NCBI RefSeq assembly: GCF_022012295.1
Contig: NZ_JAKLTN010000002.1
Location: 930,001 to 994,000, forward strand
DNA from: Dechloromonas hankyongensis
Lineage (GTDB): Bacteria; Pseudomonadota; Gammaproteobacteria; Burkholderiales; Rhodocyclaceae
Reading direction: 5' to 3'
Length of the DNA: 64,000 nucleotides
Shown in pieces: positions 43,379 through 51,748 of the stretch. Positions within the stretch are counted from its first letter, which is position 1. Each line of letters opens with the position of its first letter. A program made the translations under genes and the position numbers. The notes under the pieces were generated by a model. It did not search any database. It was not told the DNA's origin and saw only the letters and a list, made by a program, of their open reading frames with translations.

Positions 43379-45411
43379 GGCATACCTCCGTTCGTTATGC
43401 GAATCCGGTAGAGAAACTCGGCTGTTCCCGGCTCCGGCTTGGTCATCAGTGATACGGCAACGATGGTGACGAAGCCGGCGATCACGCCGAACAGCCCGGC
43501 TGAGGTAGCCTGGACATGGAACCACGGCTCCATGTTGAAGCCGCTGATTCCCAGCCATGGAATGCTGTCGAATTCGACGCGCAGGATGTAATACAGCGAC
43601 AGCAGCATGCCGACGAGCATGCCGGCCAAGGCGCCGATCCGGGTCGCCCTTTGCCAGAAGATGCCGAGAACCAGTGCCGGAAAGAAGGCCGAACCGGCAA
43701 TGGAGAAGGCCCAGGCCACCATGGACAGGATGGTGCCCGGTTTTTGCGCGGCGACGGTGGCGGCCAGCACGGCCACCACCAGCAGCATCGATTTCGAAAT
43801 GACCAGCCTGAACTGGGTCGAGGCATTGGGCCGGATGATCCGGTAATAGACATCGTGCGACAGTGCGCTGGTAATGGTCAGCAGCAGGCCGTCGGCGGTG
43901 GACAGTGCCGCAGCGAGGCCGCCGGCCGCCACCAGGCCGGAGACGACGTAGGGCATGCCGGCGATTTCCGGCGTGGCGAGCACGATTACGTCCGGATTGA
44001 GCGACAGTTCGGCGAGCTGCAGTATCCCGTCGAGGTTGATGTCCTCGATGCTGACCAGCCCGACCTTGGCCCAGGCGGTCACCCAGCCCGGCAGCTTGGC
44101 GATGGGAATTTCGGCCAGGTTGGACAAGACCTCGTGCTTGGCGAACACGGCATAGGCCGGCGCGGTGATGTAGAGCAGCAGGATGAACAACAGTGACCAG
44201 AAGACCGATTCCCGCGCCTCATGGACCGTCGGGGTCGTGTAGTAGCGTACCAGGACGTGCGGCAAGGCAGCGGTACCGACGGTCAGGCAGAAAATCAGGG
44301 CCAGGAAGTTGATCCGCTGGACATTTCGCTCCTCCTCGCTGTCGCCCGGGAAAGCCTCGGCGTGGTGGATGGGCTGCCGGCTGCGCTCGACGGCCGAGAA
44401 CATCGCTGTTTCCCAGCGCGCCTTGGCCTGTTCCGGGTCATGCGGCAGGTCCCGCCGCTGGCGTTCGAGGGCAACGATGTCGCGCATCTGCACATCGCTG
44501 GCTTTGAGCTGGTTGATCTGCGACGACAGTTGCTCGCGCTCAAGGTTGAGCGACTGCGGCAGCTGCATGATCTTCTGGGCATAGACATCGGCACGCCGCT
44601 GGAACATCTGGCGCACTTCAACCTCGGCCGGTGCGTCGAAAATGCGATCCTCCAGCTCGGTGACCTTCTGCAGCACCTCGCCATAGACCAGCTGCGGCAC
44701 TGGGTTGCCGGTGACGTTGTAGGACAGGATGGCGACCGGCGTCACGTAGGCGACGATCAGGATCAGGTACTGCGCAACCTGGGTCCACGTCACGGCCCGC
44801 ATGCCGCCCAGGAAGGAGCACACCAGAATGCCGGCCAGGCCGACGAACACGCCGATTTCGAACTGCAGGCTGACGAAACGGCTGGTGATGACGCCGACGC
44901 CGTAGATCTGCGCCACGACATAAACGAAGGAAGCGAGTATCGCCGCCCCGACGGCGACCAGGCGGATGGCATTGCCGCCATAGCGCACGCCGAGGAAATC
45001 CGGGATGGTGTATTGGTCGCAGCGCCGCAAATAAGGCGCCAGCAACAGGGCGACCAGCACGAAGCCGCCGGTCCAGCCGATGACGTAGGCCAGGCCCTGG
45101 AAACCGGACAGGTAGAGCGTCCCGGCCAGGCCGATGAACGAGGCGGCGCTCATCCAGTCGGCCCCGGTCGCCATGCCGTTGAAGAAGGCCGGCACGCGGC
45201 GGCCGGCCACGTAGTACTCGGAGACGTCGGAGGTCCGGCTGACGATGCCGATGGCGGCATACATCGCGATGGTGAAGATCAGGAAGGAATAGCCGATCCA
45301 GCGCGGCGGCATGCCGTGCTGCTCAAGAACCGCCAGGGCGCCGATAAAGACCAGGAAACCACCCGTGTAATACAGGTAGTAGCGTTGCAGGCGGGTCAGC
45401 GACCTCAGCAT
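43375..45411 (-). CDS. Sodium:solute symporter, VC_2705 family
   Basis: A 678-residue SSS-family transporter with about 13 helices, related to acetate permease ActP. A long cytoplasmic insertion (about residues 220-345, Gln/Arg/Leu-rich coiled coil) splits helices 6 and 7, as is typical for this branch. Conserved pieces include NGMATGADWMSAASFIG and AALSTADGLLLTITSALSHD. The likely substrate is acetate or another short-chain acid, judged from acs and a CrbS-like kinase in the same block. It follows the DnaQ-fold gene by 9 bp. Confidence 0.9.
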   Translation of the reverse strand: MLRSLTRLQRYYLYYTGGFLVFIGALAVLEQHGMPPRWIGYSFLIFTIAMYAAIGIVSRTSDVSEYYVAGRRVPAFFNGMATGADWMSAASFIGLAGTLYLSGFQGLAYVIGWTGGFVLVALLLAPYLRRCDQYTIPDFLGVRYGGNAIRLVAVGAAILASFVYVVAQIYGVGVITSRFVSLQFEIGVFVGLAGILVCSFLGGMRAVTWTQVAQYLILIVAYVTPVAILSYNVTGNPVPQLVYGEVLQKVTELEDRIFDAPAEVEVRQMFQRRADVYAQKIMQLPQSLNLEREQLSSQINQLKASDVQMRDIVALERQRRDLPHDPEQAKARWETAMFSAVERSRQPIHHAEAFPGDSEEERNVQRINFLALIFCLTVGTAALPHVLVRYYTTPTVHEARESVFWSLLFILLLYITAPAYAVFAKHEVLSNLAEIPIAKLPGWVTAWAKVGLVSIEDINLDGILQLAELSLNPDVIVLATPEIAGMPYVVSGLVAAGGLAAALSTADGLLLTITSALSHDVYYRIIRPNASTQFRLVISKSMLLVVAVLAATVAAQKPGTILSMVAWAFSIAGSAFFPALVLGIFWQRATRIGALAGMLVGMLLSLYYILRVEFDSIPWLGISGFNMEPWFHVQATSAGLFGVIAGFVTIVAVSLMTKPEPGTAEFLYRIRITNGGMP

Positions 45412-45420
45412 CCCGGAATG

Positions 45421-46086
45421 CTAGTGGGTGCGGCGCAGGAAACTGCTGGCCCGCGACTCGTCGACCAGCTGGCTGGCCGTCTCGACCTGCTTGCTGACAG
45501 CGCGCACCAGCAGCATCTGGAAAATCCGGCCGAGCAGCAGGGTATTGGCCATCGCGTCGCGCCTTCCCTCGCCTTCGCCCAGGCCGAAAATCTCCAGCCA
45601 GTGGTCGAGCGGCATCACCGTATGGCACTTGTCGTCGAACATCGCTGGCATCAGCCAGGCCATATCGACCCATTGCGGCTGGAAGTCCAGCCCCAGGCGC
45701 TCCTTGAAGGCGCGCTGCAGGAAGCCGCCGACGTAGGGAACATGGTAGGTGACCAGCGGCGCCTTGGCCGCGAACAGCAGAAAAGCCATCAACTGCCGGT
45801 CGACGGCGGCCCCTTCGCCATCCAGGGTCGAGAAATCGACATAGAAGGTGTCGTCGGGCTGGATCGCCCCCTGCCAGACGCCGCTGGCGGCAATGCCGAG
45901 CAACTGGTCCTTCTCCGGATTGAGGCCGCTGCTGACGATGTCGATGACGATGTAGCGGGTGTGGTAATGCAGGTCGCCCAGCGATGGCGTGGCGCTGCCC
46001 CGCCAGGCTTCGAGCGAGGCCCTGACATCGTCGGGCAGGCTGGCCGGCGCCCCGCCCCGAAACAGGAATTTCCTGAGGCTGAGCAT
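45421..46086 (-). CDS. DnaQ-fold protein with all catalytic residues replaced
   Basis: The 221-residue protein has the DEDDh exonuclease fold but not its chemistry. Motif I, normally DTETTG, reads DIVSSG; motif II, normally HNAPFD, reads HVPYVG; motif III, normally H(A)LxDA, reads RRDAMANT. Only the first Asp is left. It should not cut nucleic acid and may be a nucleotide- or RNA-binding module. It lies 2 bp after the CBS/DUF294 gene; an intact DnaQ domain is fused to the kinase-like gene at 49137. Both are recurrent neighbours of CrbS-type kinases. Confidence 0.75.
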   Translation of the reverse strand: MLSLRKFLFRGGAPASLPDDVRASLEAWRGSATPSLGDLHYHTRYIVIDIVSSGLNPEKDQLLGIAASGVWQGAIQPDDTFYVDFSTLDGEGAAVDRQLMAFLLFAAKAPLVTYHVPYVGGFLQRAFKERLGLDFQPQWVDMAWLMPAMFDDKCHTVMPLDHWLEIFGLGEGEGRRDAMANTLLLGRIFQMLLVRAVSKQVETASQLVDESRASSFLRRTH

Positions 46087-46088
46087 GA

Positions 46089-48059
46089 TCAGTTCACCTG
46101 GTAATCGAGCTTGAGACGGGTCTGGAGCTTGCGGGCCTGGCGGAAGGATTCCTTCAGGATGCGGCGATCAAGCTCATTCAGGGTTTCCGGATCGATCAGG
46201 TTGTCGCCCTGCGTCCCCGGTTCGCCTTCCAGGTACTGGTGCTGCAGGCGCAGCAGCTGGATGAAGTTGAGCGCGTCGAGCACTGCGTTGATCTCGTCGC
46301 TGCGGATGTTCAGGCGCTGCGAGGCAAGGCGCAGGCGTTGGATCGAGTTGGTGTTGTGCACGCCGCTGGCCATGGCGTAGATGCGCGCCACATCGACAAA
46401 AATGCGCGAGCCATATTTCTTCAGATCGATCTTGCCCGGATGGTCGGGTTCGAGGTCGGTCAGGAAGTCGCGGATCTTGCCCAGCGGTGGTTCGACATCG
46501 AGCGCATTCTTGGCCATGGCGCGCAGGAACATCGGATTCGATGCAGTCAGCCCGAGCAGGTGCTTGCGCATCGCCTCGGCGAGGTCGGCCTTGCCGTACA
46601 GCGGGCGGAAGTCGAAGAAAATTGTCGCATTGAGCAAGGCATCGGGATGCGGCGTGCGGATCCAGGCGCTGAACTGATCCTTCCACTCGTCCAGGGTCAG
46701 GCACCACTGCGGGTTGCTGGCCATGATGTTGCCCTTGCACAGCGGGAAGCCGCAGCGGTCGAGGCCATTGTTCACATCCAGGGCATAGGCCAGGAAGCGC
46801 TTTTTCAGCTCATCCACTGAAGCCCCTTCCGGCGGTACGAAGACGATGCCGTTATCCTGGTCGGTGCTGAAGGTCTGCTCGTCGCGCCCTTCCGACCCGA
46901 AAGCCAGCCAGGCCCACTCGATGCCGTCGAAATTGTGTTTTTCCAGATTGAGCTGGATGACGCGGCGGGTCAGCGCATCGTTCAGCGCCGAAATGAACTG
47001 CGTCAGCTGTTCCGAGCCGACCCCCTGAGCGAGCATGTTGAAGGCCAGCTGGCGGACATCGGCGGCGGAATGCTGCAGCGCCTCGACATTGAGCGCCCCA
47101 TCGATGGCCTGGCGGATCTGGCGCAGGCCGACCCGCTGCAGCGAGAACAGGTCGCGCTCGGATACCACGCCGGTCAGGCGCCCTTCGGCGTCAGTGACCA
47201 GCACGTGCCGGATGCCGTTGTTGGCCATGGCGAACATGGCATCGTAGGCGGTGGCATGTTCTTCCAGCATGAACGGATTGGCCGTCATTGCCTCGCCGAC
47301 CGGCGTGCTCAGCGGCAGCTCGGCGAGAACGACGCGGTCGAGCAGGTCGGTACGGGTGAACACGCCGACCGGTTTGCCATCCTCGCCGGCGATGACCAGC
47401 GAGCCGACACCGGCGTGCGACATGGTTTCCAGCGCCACGCGCAGGGTCGTATCCGGCGTCACGGTGACCGGCGAACGCGAGCCGATACCGGCCAGCGGCG
47501 AATTCAGCGTCTGCTGCTCGCTGGCGCGCTGGGCGAACTGCAACTGCAGTTGGCGGCGCGACTGGTCGAGCAGGCTGGCGATGTACTTGGTACAGAACAG
47601 GTTGAATTCCGGGCTGGAGGACATCAAGGCCAGGAAATCCTCGGCCGGCAACTGGTAGCAGAAGGTATCCTCGACCGCGGAATAGACATTGGTCGACGGC
47701 CGCCCCGCGGTCACGGCACCGATCGGAAAGCCCTCCCCGGCACCCAGGCTGAGGATGGAATATTCGGTGACCGTCACTTCGCCGGCCTGGCGGGCCTGGA
47801 CCTTGCCTGATTCGATCAGGTAGAAGAAACGGACGTTGCCGGCATTGGGCCCGATGATCTCGCTGCCCGCCTGGTAGAAGGCGATCTGCGCCTTTTCGGC
47901 AAAACGCTGCAGTGCCGCCGGCTGCATCTTGTTGAACGGCGCATGATTGCGAAGAAACGCGATGGTGTTTCCGGCCATGCGGGTGCGCCCTTTTTCACGC
48001 AGCGTCATTTCCACTTGGCCAACGACCATTTCCTGCCCTGTTTGCTGTTGCGTAGTCAC
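46089..48059 (-). CDS. Cyclic-nucleotide-binding, CBS-pair, DUF294 nucleotidyltransferase-like protein
   Basis: About 656 residues: an N-terminal cNMP-binding domain (about 30-150; AGSEIIGPNAGNVRFF), a linker, two CBS domains (about 190-310; TLRVALETMSHAGVGSLVI, GIRHVLVTDAEGRLTGVVSERDL in two parts), the nucleotidyltransferase-like DUF294 domain with GSEGRDEQTFSTDQDNG, and the DUF294_C helical end. It should bind adenine nucleotides and transfer a nucleotide, or sense energy state. I prefer GTG at 48059 with GAGG 5 nt upstream; the ATG at 48086 lacks a ribosome site and overlaps the gene before. E. coli relatives do not exist; function is not proven. Confidence 0.85.
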   Translation of the reverse strand: MTTQQQTGQEMVVGQVEMTLREKGRTRMAGNTIAFLRNHAPFNKMQPAALQRFAEKAQIAFYQAGSEIIGPNAGNVRFFYLIESGKVQARQAGEVTVTEYSILSLGAGEGFPIGAVTAGRPSTNVYSAVEDTFCYQLPAEDFLALMSSSPEFNLFCTKYIASLLDQSRRQLQLQFAQRASEQQTLNSPLAGIGSRSPVTVTPDTTLRVALETMSHAGVGSLVIAGEDGKPVGVFTRTDLLDRVVLAELPLSTPVGEAMTANPFMLEEHATAYDAMFAMANNGIRHVLVTDAEGRLTGVVSERDLFSLQRVGLRQIRQAIDGALNVEALQHSAADVRQLAFNMLAQGVGSEQLTQFISALNDALTRRVIQLNLEKHNFDGIEWAWLAFGSEGRDEQTFSTDQDNGIVFVPPEGASVDELKKRFLAYALDVNNGLDRCGFPLCKGNIMASNPQWCLTLDEWKDQFSAWIRTPHPDALLNATIFFDFRPLYGKADLAEAMRKHLLGLTASNPMFLRAMAKNALDVEPPLGKIRDFLTDLEPDHPGKIDLKKYGSRIFVDVARIYAMASGVHNTNSIQRLRLASQRLNIRSDEINAVLDALNFIQLLRLQHQYLEGEPGTQGDNLIDPETLNELDRRILKESFRQARKLQTRLKLDYQVN

Positions 48060-48075
48060 GACAACCTCATTTTCT

Positions 48076-49131
48076 TCAGAGTGCATAGTTTAACTTGAGA
48101 CGTTGTTGCAGGCGTTTGGCCTGCTTGAGCGCTTCGCGCAATATGGCTTGATCCATGTCGTTCAAGGCGGCCGGCTTCAGAGTCGAACCGGCTTCGGTTC
48201 CCGCGGCCGCTGCCGCAATTTGCTGGCTCAGGCGTAAGCGCAGGATGTGGGAAAAGGCGGCTTCCAGACTGGCGATTTCCAGGTCCGGCAAACCGACCGC
48301 ATGCCCGGCCTGGCGTAGACGCTGGGCGGTATTGACGCTGGGCGTGCCGGTGGTCAGCGCGAAGATGCGTGCCGCATCGACGAAGATCCGGCTGCCGAAT
48401 TTCTTGAGATCGACTTCGCCCTCGTTGTTCACGGCGACCTCGCCGCGAAAGCTCAAGGGCGCCTCGGCGTGCAGCGCATTCGCCGCCATCAGGTGCTGGA
48501 AGGCCGGGGTACTGGTGGTCAGCGCCAGCAGCAGGGTACGCAGTTTCTCGCCCAGCGCGAGATCCCCATGCAGCGGGCGCAGGTCGAAGAAGATGCTGGC
48601 ATTGAGCAGGCCTTCCGGCTCGGGACGGCGCACCCATTCGATGAACTGCTCCCGCCATTCGTCGAGCGACAGGCACCACGTCGGGTTGCCGGCCATGATC
48701 TTGCCGGAGCACAGGGCGAAGCCGCAGTCGGCCAGGCGCTGGTTCGCTTCCTGGGCGAAAGGCAGGAACAGCGCCCGCAAGGCATCGGCCTCCTGTTCGC
48801 TGCTGGCGTGGAAGAGCAGGCCGTTGTCCTGGTCAGTGACAAAGGTTTGTTCATGCCGCCCCTCGGAGCCGAGGGCCAGCCAGCACCACGCCACCTGCGG
48901 CAGGCGATGGCGGCGCGAGGTCAGGTCGACGATGCGTGTCGTCAGGCGGTCGTTGAACAGTGAAACCAGGCGGGTCGCCGCCACGCCATCCATACCGTCG
49001 GCCAGCGCCGTGCGCAGGTGGGCATGGACCGCTTGAGCCAGGGCCGGCGCCTGGTCGAGGCTGGGCAGCACATCGATCGCTGCCGCGAGATCGATTTGCT
49101 GGCGGCACAGCAGCAGGGGATCGGTATCCAC
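48076..49131 (-). CDS. Second DUF294 nucleotidyltransferase-like protein, without CBS domains
   Basis: The 351-residue protein lacks cNMP-binding and CBS domains, but its catalytic region (LALGSEGRHEQTFVTDQDNG) and DUF294_C part (LKKFGSRIFVDAARIFALTTG) closely parallel the neighbouring 46089 gene, so the pair arose by duplication and domain loss, or by early divergence. Both keep the Gly-Ser and Asp-x-Asp residues of polymerase-beta-type nucleotidyltransferases. It lies 5 bp after the fused sensor-exonuclease gene. Confidence 0.85.
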   Translation of the reverse strand: MDTDPLLLCRQQIDLAAAIDVLPSLDQAPALAQAVHAHLRTALADGMDGVAATRLVSLFNDRLTTRIVDLTSRRHRLPQVAWCWLALGSEGRHEQTFVTDQDNGLLFHASSEQEADALRALFLPFAQEANQRLADCGFALCSGKIMAGNPTWCLSLDEWREQFIEWVRRPEPEGLLNASIFFDLRPLHGDLALGEKLRTLLLALTTSTPAFQHLMAANALHAEAPLSFRGEVAVNNEGEVDLKKFGSRIFVDAARIFALTTGTPSVNTAQRLRQAGHAVGLPDLEIASLEAAFSHILRLRLSQQIAAAAAGTEAGSTLKPAALNDMDQAILREALKQAKRLQQRLKLNYAL

Positions 49132-49136
49132 GGCGC

Positions 49137-51305
49137 TCAGTATTTGATCCGGGCGAAATAGGTTTTCTCGGCCGCTTCCAGCGCCTGGCGCACGGTAACG
49201 ATGCCCTTGTCCTCGAGCAGCTTGACCAGTTTCAGGAATACTTCGCCGGTCGCCAGCGCATCCTCGAGGGCGTTATGGCGAGCGCCGATAGTGATGCCGA
49301 GGCGTTCCAGGATCACGTCCAGCTTGTGCGATTCCTGGTTGGGATGCACCACGGCCGACAGCAGCAGGGTATCGAGCACCGGCTGCGTGAAGCGGATGCC
49401 GGTGCGCTCTTCCTTGAGTTGCAGGAAGCGCATGTCGAAGGCGGCGTTGTGGGCAATCAGCACCGTGTCTTCGCAGAATTCATGGAAAGCCGGCAGCACG
49501 ATGTCGATATTGGGCTGGCCGCGTACCATGTCCTCGGTGATGCCGTGGATGGGGATGGATTCCGGCTTGAGCGGAATTTCCGGATCGACGATCTGGTTGA
49601 AGGTTTCCTGGCGCAGCAGACGGTTATTGACGATACGGGCGGCGCCGACCTGGATGATCTCGTCGCCGTTGGACGGCTCGAGGCCGGTCGTTTCGGTATC
49701 GAACACCGTGTAGGTCAGCTCGGACAGTTTGCGGTCGAGGTCGATGGACTTGTCTTCGAACTTGAACAGGTCGAAGTCGTAGTATTCCGGGCGGCCGGTG
49801 ACATGGCGTTCCTCGATCACCTGCTCGGCTTCCGGGATGGCCACCGGCAGCACGAAGCGGAAGAAGGCCCGGTGCGCCGCCTTCTCGCGCTCGTACCAGA
49901 TTTCGCCGCCATGACGGTCGACGACGTCGCGCAGGGTCAGCGGCGAACTTTCGTTGCCGATCTGCATCGACTCCATTTCCCACGTATAGAAGGTTTCCGA
50001 CGACATGGCCGGACCGGCCCAGATCAGGTCGAGGTAGGCCAGCTTGCCGTTGGAGGTCAGCCGGAAGCGCAACTCGCGCGGTTCGTAGTGATCCTGCAGC
50101 TTGGAAGCAAGGGAACCTAAGGCGAAGACCAGCGAAAAGCTGTCCGCCTTGATCCACAGGTTGTCGTCCATTTCCTCGGTCTTGGTCGCCAGCTTGAGCT
50201 TGTCGTCAATGCGGCGCTGGGCGGCGGCAATGATGTCGATGCCGAGCACGTCTTCGAGCGGCCAGCGCGTCTTGATGGCATCGGAAAACTGGTTCATGGT
50301 CTGGTCGATGACTTGGCTGCGCTTGGCCACTTCGTCGTCGATGACACGCAGGAAACGCTCGCGCAGTTCCGGTTCCATGTCCGGATAATCGAGCAGATTG
50401 GCCACCGCCGCCCGGATGTTGCCTATGGACGAACGGCTGCCCTGGGTCAGCGTGTGCAGCGCCTGGTCGCGACGCTCCTCTTCCTCGATGCTGCGCGTGA
50501 TGTTCTCGACGGTCAGCACATAGCCCGACATCTTGGCGTCGCGTGCCTCGCCAGCCCCGCCGAGGACCGGCACCATCTGGACGCGCAGCAACTGGCCACC
50601 GCGCGTGGTGGTGATGAAATTGGCAATCGGCGTCTTGCCGTTGGCCAGACGCTGGTCGATCACCTCGCGCGAATGCTCGACCTGGCTCTTCTCCAGGATG
50701 GAGAAAATCGAACGCCCCAGCCCGATCAACGCCCCGCCGGCCACTGAAGTCGGCCCTTGGGAGAGGGCCTTGAACTGCAGGCGGGCGCGGTTGTTGTAGA
50801 GCAGGATGCGGCCATCCAGATTGCAGACGACCACCGCCTGCGCCAGTTCCGACATCAGCGCGGCCAGCCGGTTCTTTTCCTCCTCGACCGAGGCCTTGGC
50901 GCGAGCAATCTGGGAATCGACGTCGTCCATCAGCGCATCGCGCTGCTGCGCCAGGTCATTGGCAGCCTGGGCCAGCTGCTGCACTTCGGGCGGCCCTTCC
51001 GGCGCGACGCGGAAATTGCGGTTGGCCCCAAGCATCAGGCGCAAGGTTTCGGCCATGCGCAACAGGCCTTCGACGTATTGCTTGAACAGCTTGTGCAGCA
51101 CCATCACGCCGATCACGAAGCCGAAAAGGGTCATCATCGTGCCGACCGGCAGGCGCGAAACCAACAATGCGGTCAGCATGTCGCGCTCGGCGTCCTTCAT
51201 GTCCAGCCAGACGAGCAAGGAGGTGACGACGAAAGGCCCGGTCATGAGCAGACCGAGAACGACCACGGCGAGAATGAAACGATGTTTTGCCTTCATGGCA
51301 GGCAT
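49137..51305 (-). CDS. Membrane PAS/kinase-like protein fused to DnaQ-type exonuclease
   Basis: The 722-residue protein has two N-terminal membrane helices (about residues 10-32 and 50-70), a HAMP-like linker, a PAS domain (about 145-260), a dimerisation helix region and a degenerate HATPase-like domain (about 370-490), then an intact DEDDh exonuclease from about 530 (DTETTGL with Asp536; HNAAFD; HNALEDA). At the H-box, GSRSSIGNIRAAV, no His exists, so it cannot autophosphorylate in the usual way. It is unclear whether DNA, RNA or a nucleotide is the substrate. It lies between the receiver gene and the DUF294 pair. Confidence 0.85.
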   Translation of the reverse strand: MPAMKAKHRFILAVVVLGLLMTGPFVVTSLLVWLDMKDAERDMLTALLVSRLPVGTMMTLFGFVIGVMVLHKLFKQYVEGLLRMAETLRLMLGANRNFRVAPEGPPEVQQLAQAANDLAQQRDALMDDVDSQIARAKASVEEEKNRLAALMSELAQAVVVCNLDGRILLYNNRARLQFKALSQGPTSVAGGALIGLGRSIFSILEKSQVEHSREVIDQRLANGKTPIANFITTTRGGQLLRVQMVPVLGGAGEARDAKMSGYVLTVENITRSIEEEERRDQALHTLTQGSRSSIGNIRAAVANLLDYPDMEPELRERFLRVIDDEVAKRSQVIDQTMNQFSDAIKTRWPLEDVLGIDIIAAAQRRIDDKLKLATKTEEMDDNLWIKADSFSLVFALGSLASKLQDHYEPRELRFRLTSNGKLAYLDLIWAGPAMSSETFYTWEMESMQIGNESSPLTLRDVVDRHGGEIWYEREKAAHRAFFRFVLPVAIPEAEQVIEERHVTGRPEYYDFDLFKFEDKSIDLDRKLSELTYTVFDTETTGLEPSNGDEIIQVGAARIVNNRLLRQETFNQIVDPEIPLKPESIPIHGITEDMVRGQPNIDIVLPAFHEFCEDTVLIAHNAAFDMRFLQLKEERTGIRFTQPVLDTLLLSAVVHPNQESHKLDVILERLGITIGARHNALEDALATGEVFLKLVKLLEDKGIVTVRQALEAAEKTYFARIKY

Positions 51306-51359
51306 CCGTTGGTTATCGTTATAGGCGGCTTCCAGCGGCCAGCCGGAACGCTTCGGAAA

Positions 51360-51731
51360 TCAGGCCGTGCCGAGCATGCCCTTGACCTTGGCCACCAGGT
51401 CCTTGGTCGAGAACGGCTTGGTCACATAGGCATCGGCGCCAATGGCGAGCCCCTTCGCCACCTCGGTCTCCCGCCCCTTGGCGGTGAGCATGACGACCAC
51501 CAGCCCGGCCTTGGCCGGATCGGCGCGCAAGGCTTCGCAGACTTCGAAGCCGGACTTCTTCGGCATCATGACGTCGAGCAGGACGAGATCGGGCCGAAAG
51601 CTGTCGACCTTGGCCAGCGCCTCTTCGCCATCGACGGCGACGGCAACCTCGAAACCTTCCTTTTTCATCAGGAACTCGAGCGAGATGACGATGTTGGGTT
51701 CGTCATCGACGATGAGGATTTTTTTGGTCAT
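51360..51731 (-). CDS. Single-domain response regulator of the symporter-kinase
   Basis: A 123-residue receiver: VDDEPN pocket, phospho-acceptor Asp53 in LLDVMMPKKSG, Thr in MLTAKG and Lys in VTKPFS. No output domain. It follows the symporter-histidine kinase by 17 bp, so it is the first candidate for its phosphoryl group. The LuxR-type CrbR regulator usual in other bacteria is not in this window. Confidence 0.9.
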   Translation of the reverse strand: MTKKILIVDDEPNIVISLEFLMKKEGFEVAVAVDGEEALAKVDSFRPDLVLLDVMMPKKSGFEVCEALRADPAKAGLVVVMLTAKGRETEVAKGLAIGADAYVTKPFSTKDLVAKVKGMLGTA

Positions 51732-51748
51732 GCGTTTAGTCTCCCTTG

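Noticed and set aside
44221..46104. 627-codon plus-strand frame over the symporter and DnaQ-fold genes
   Set aside because: It crosses two real genes on the other strand and has antisense composition.
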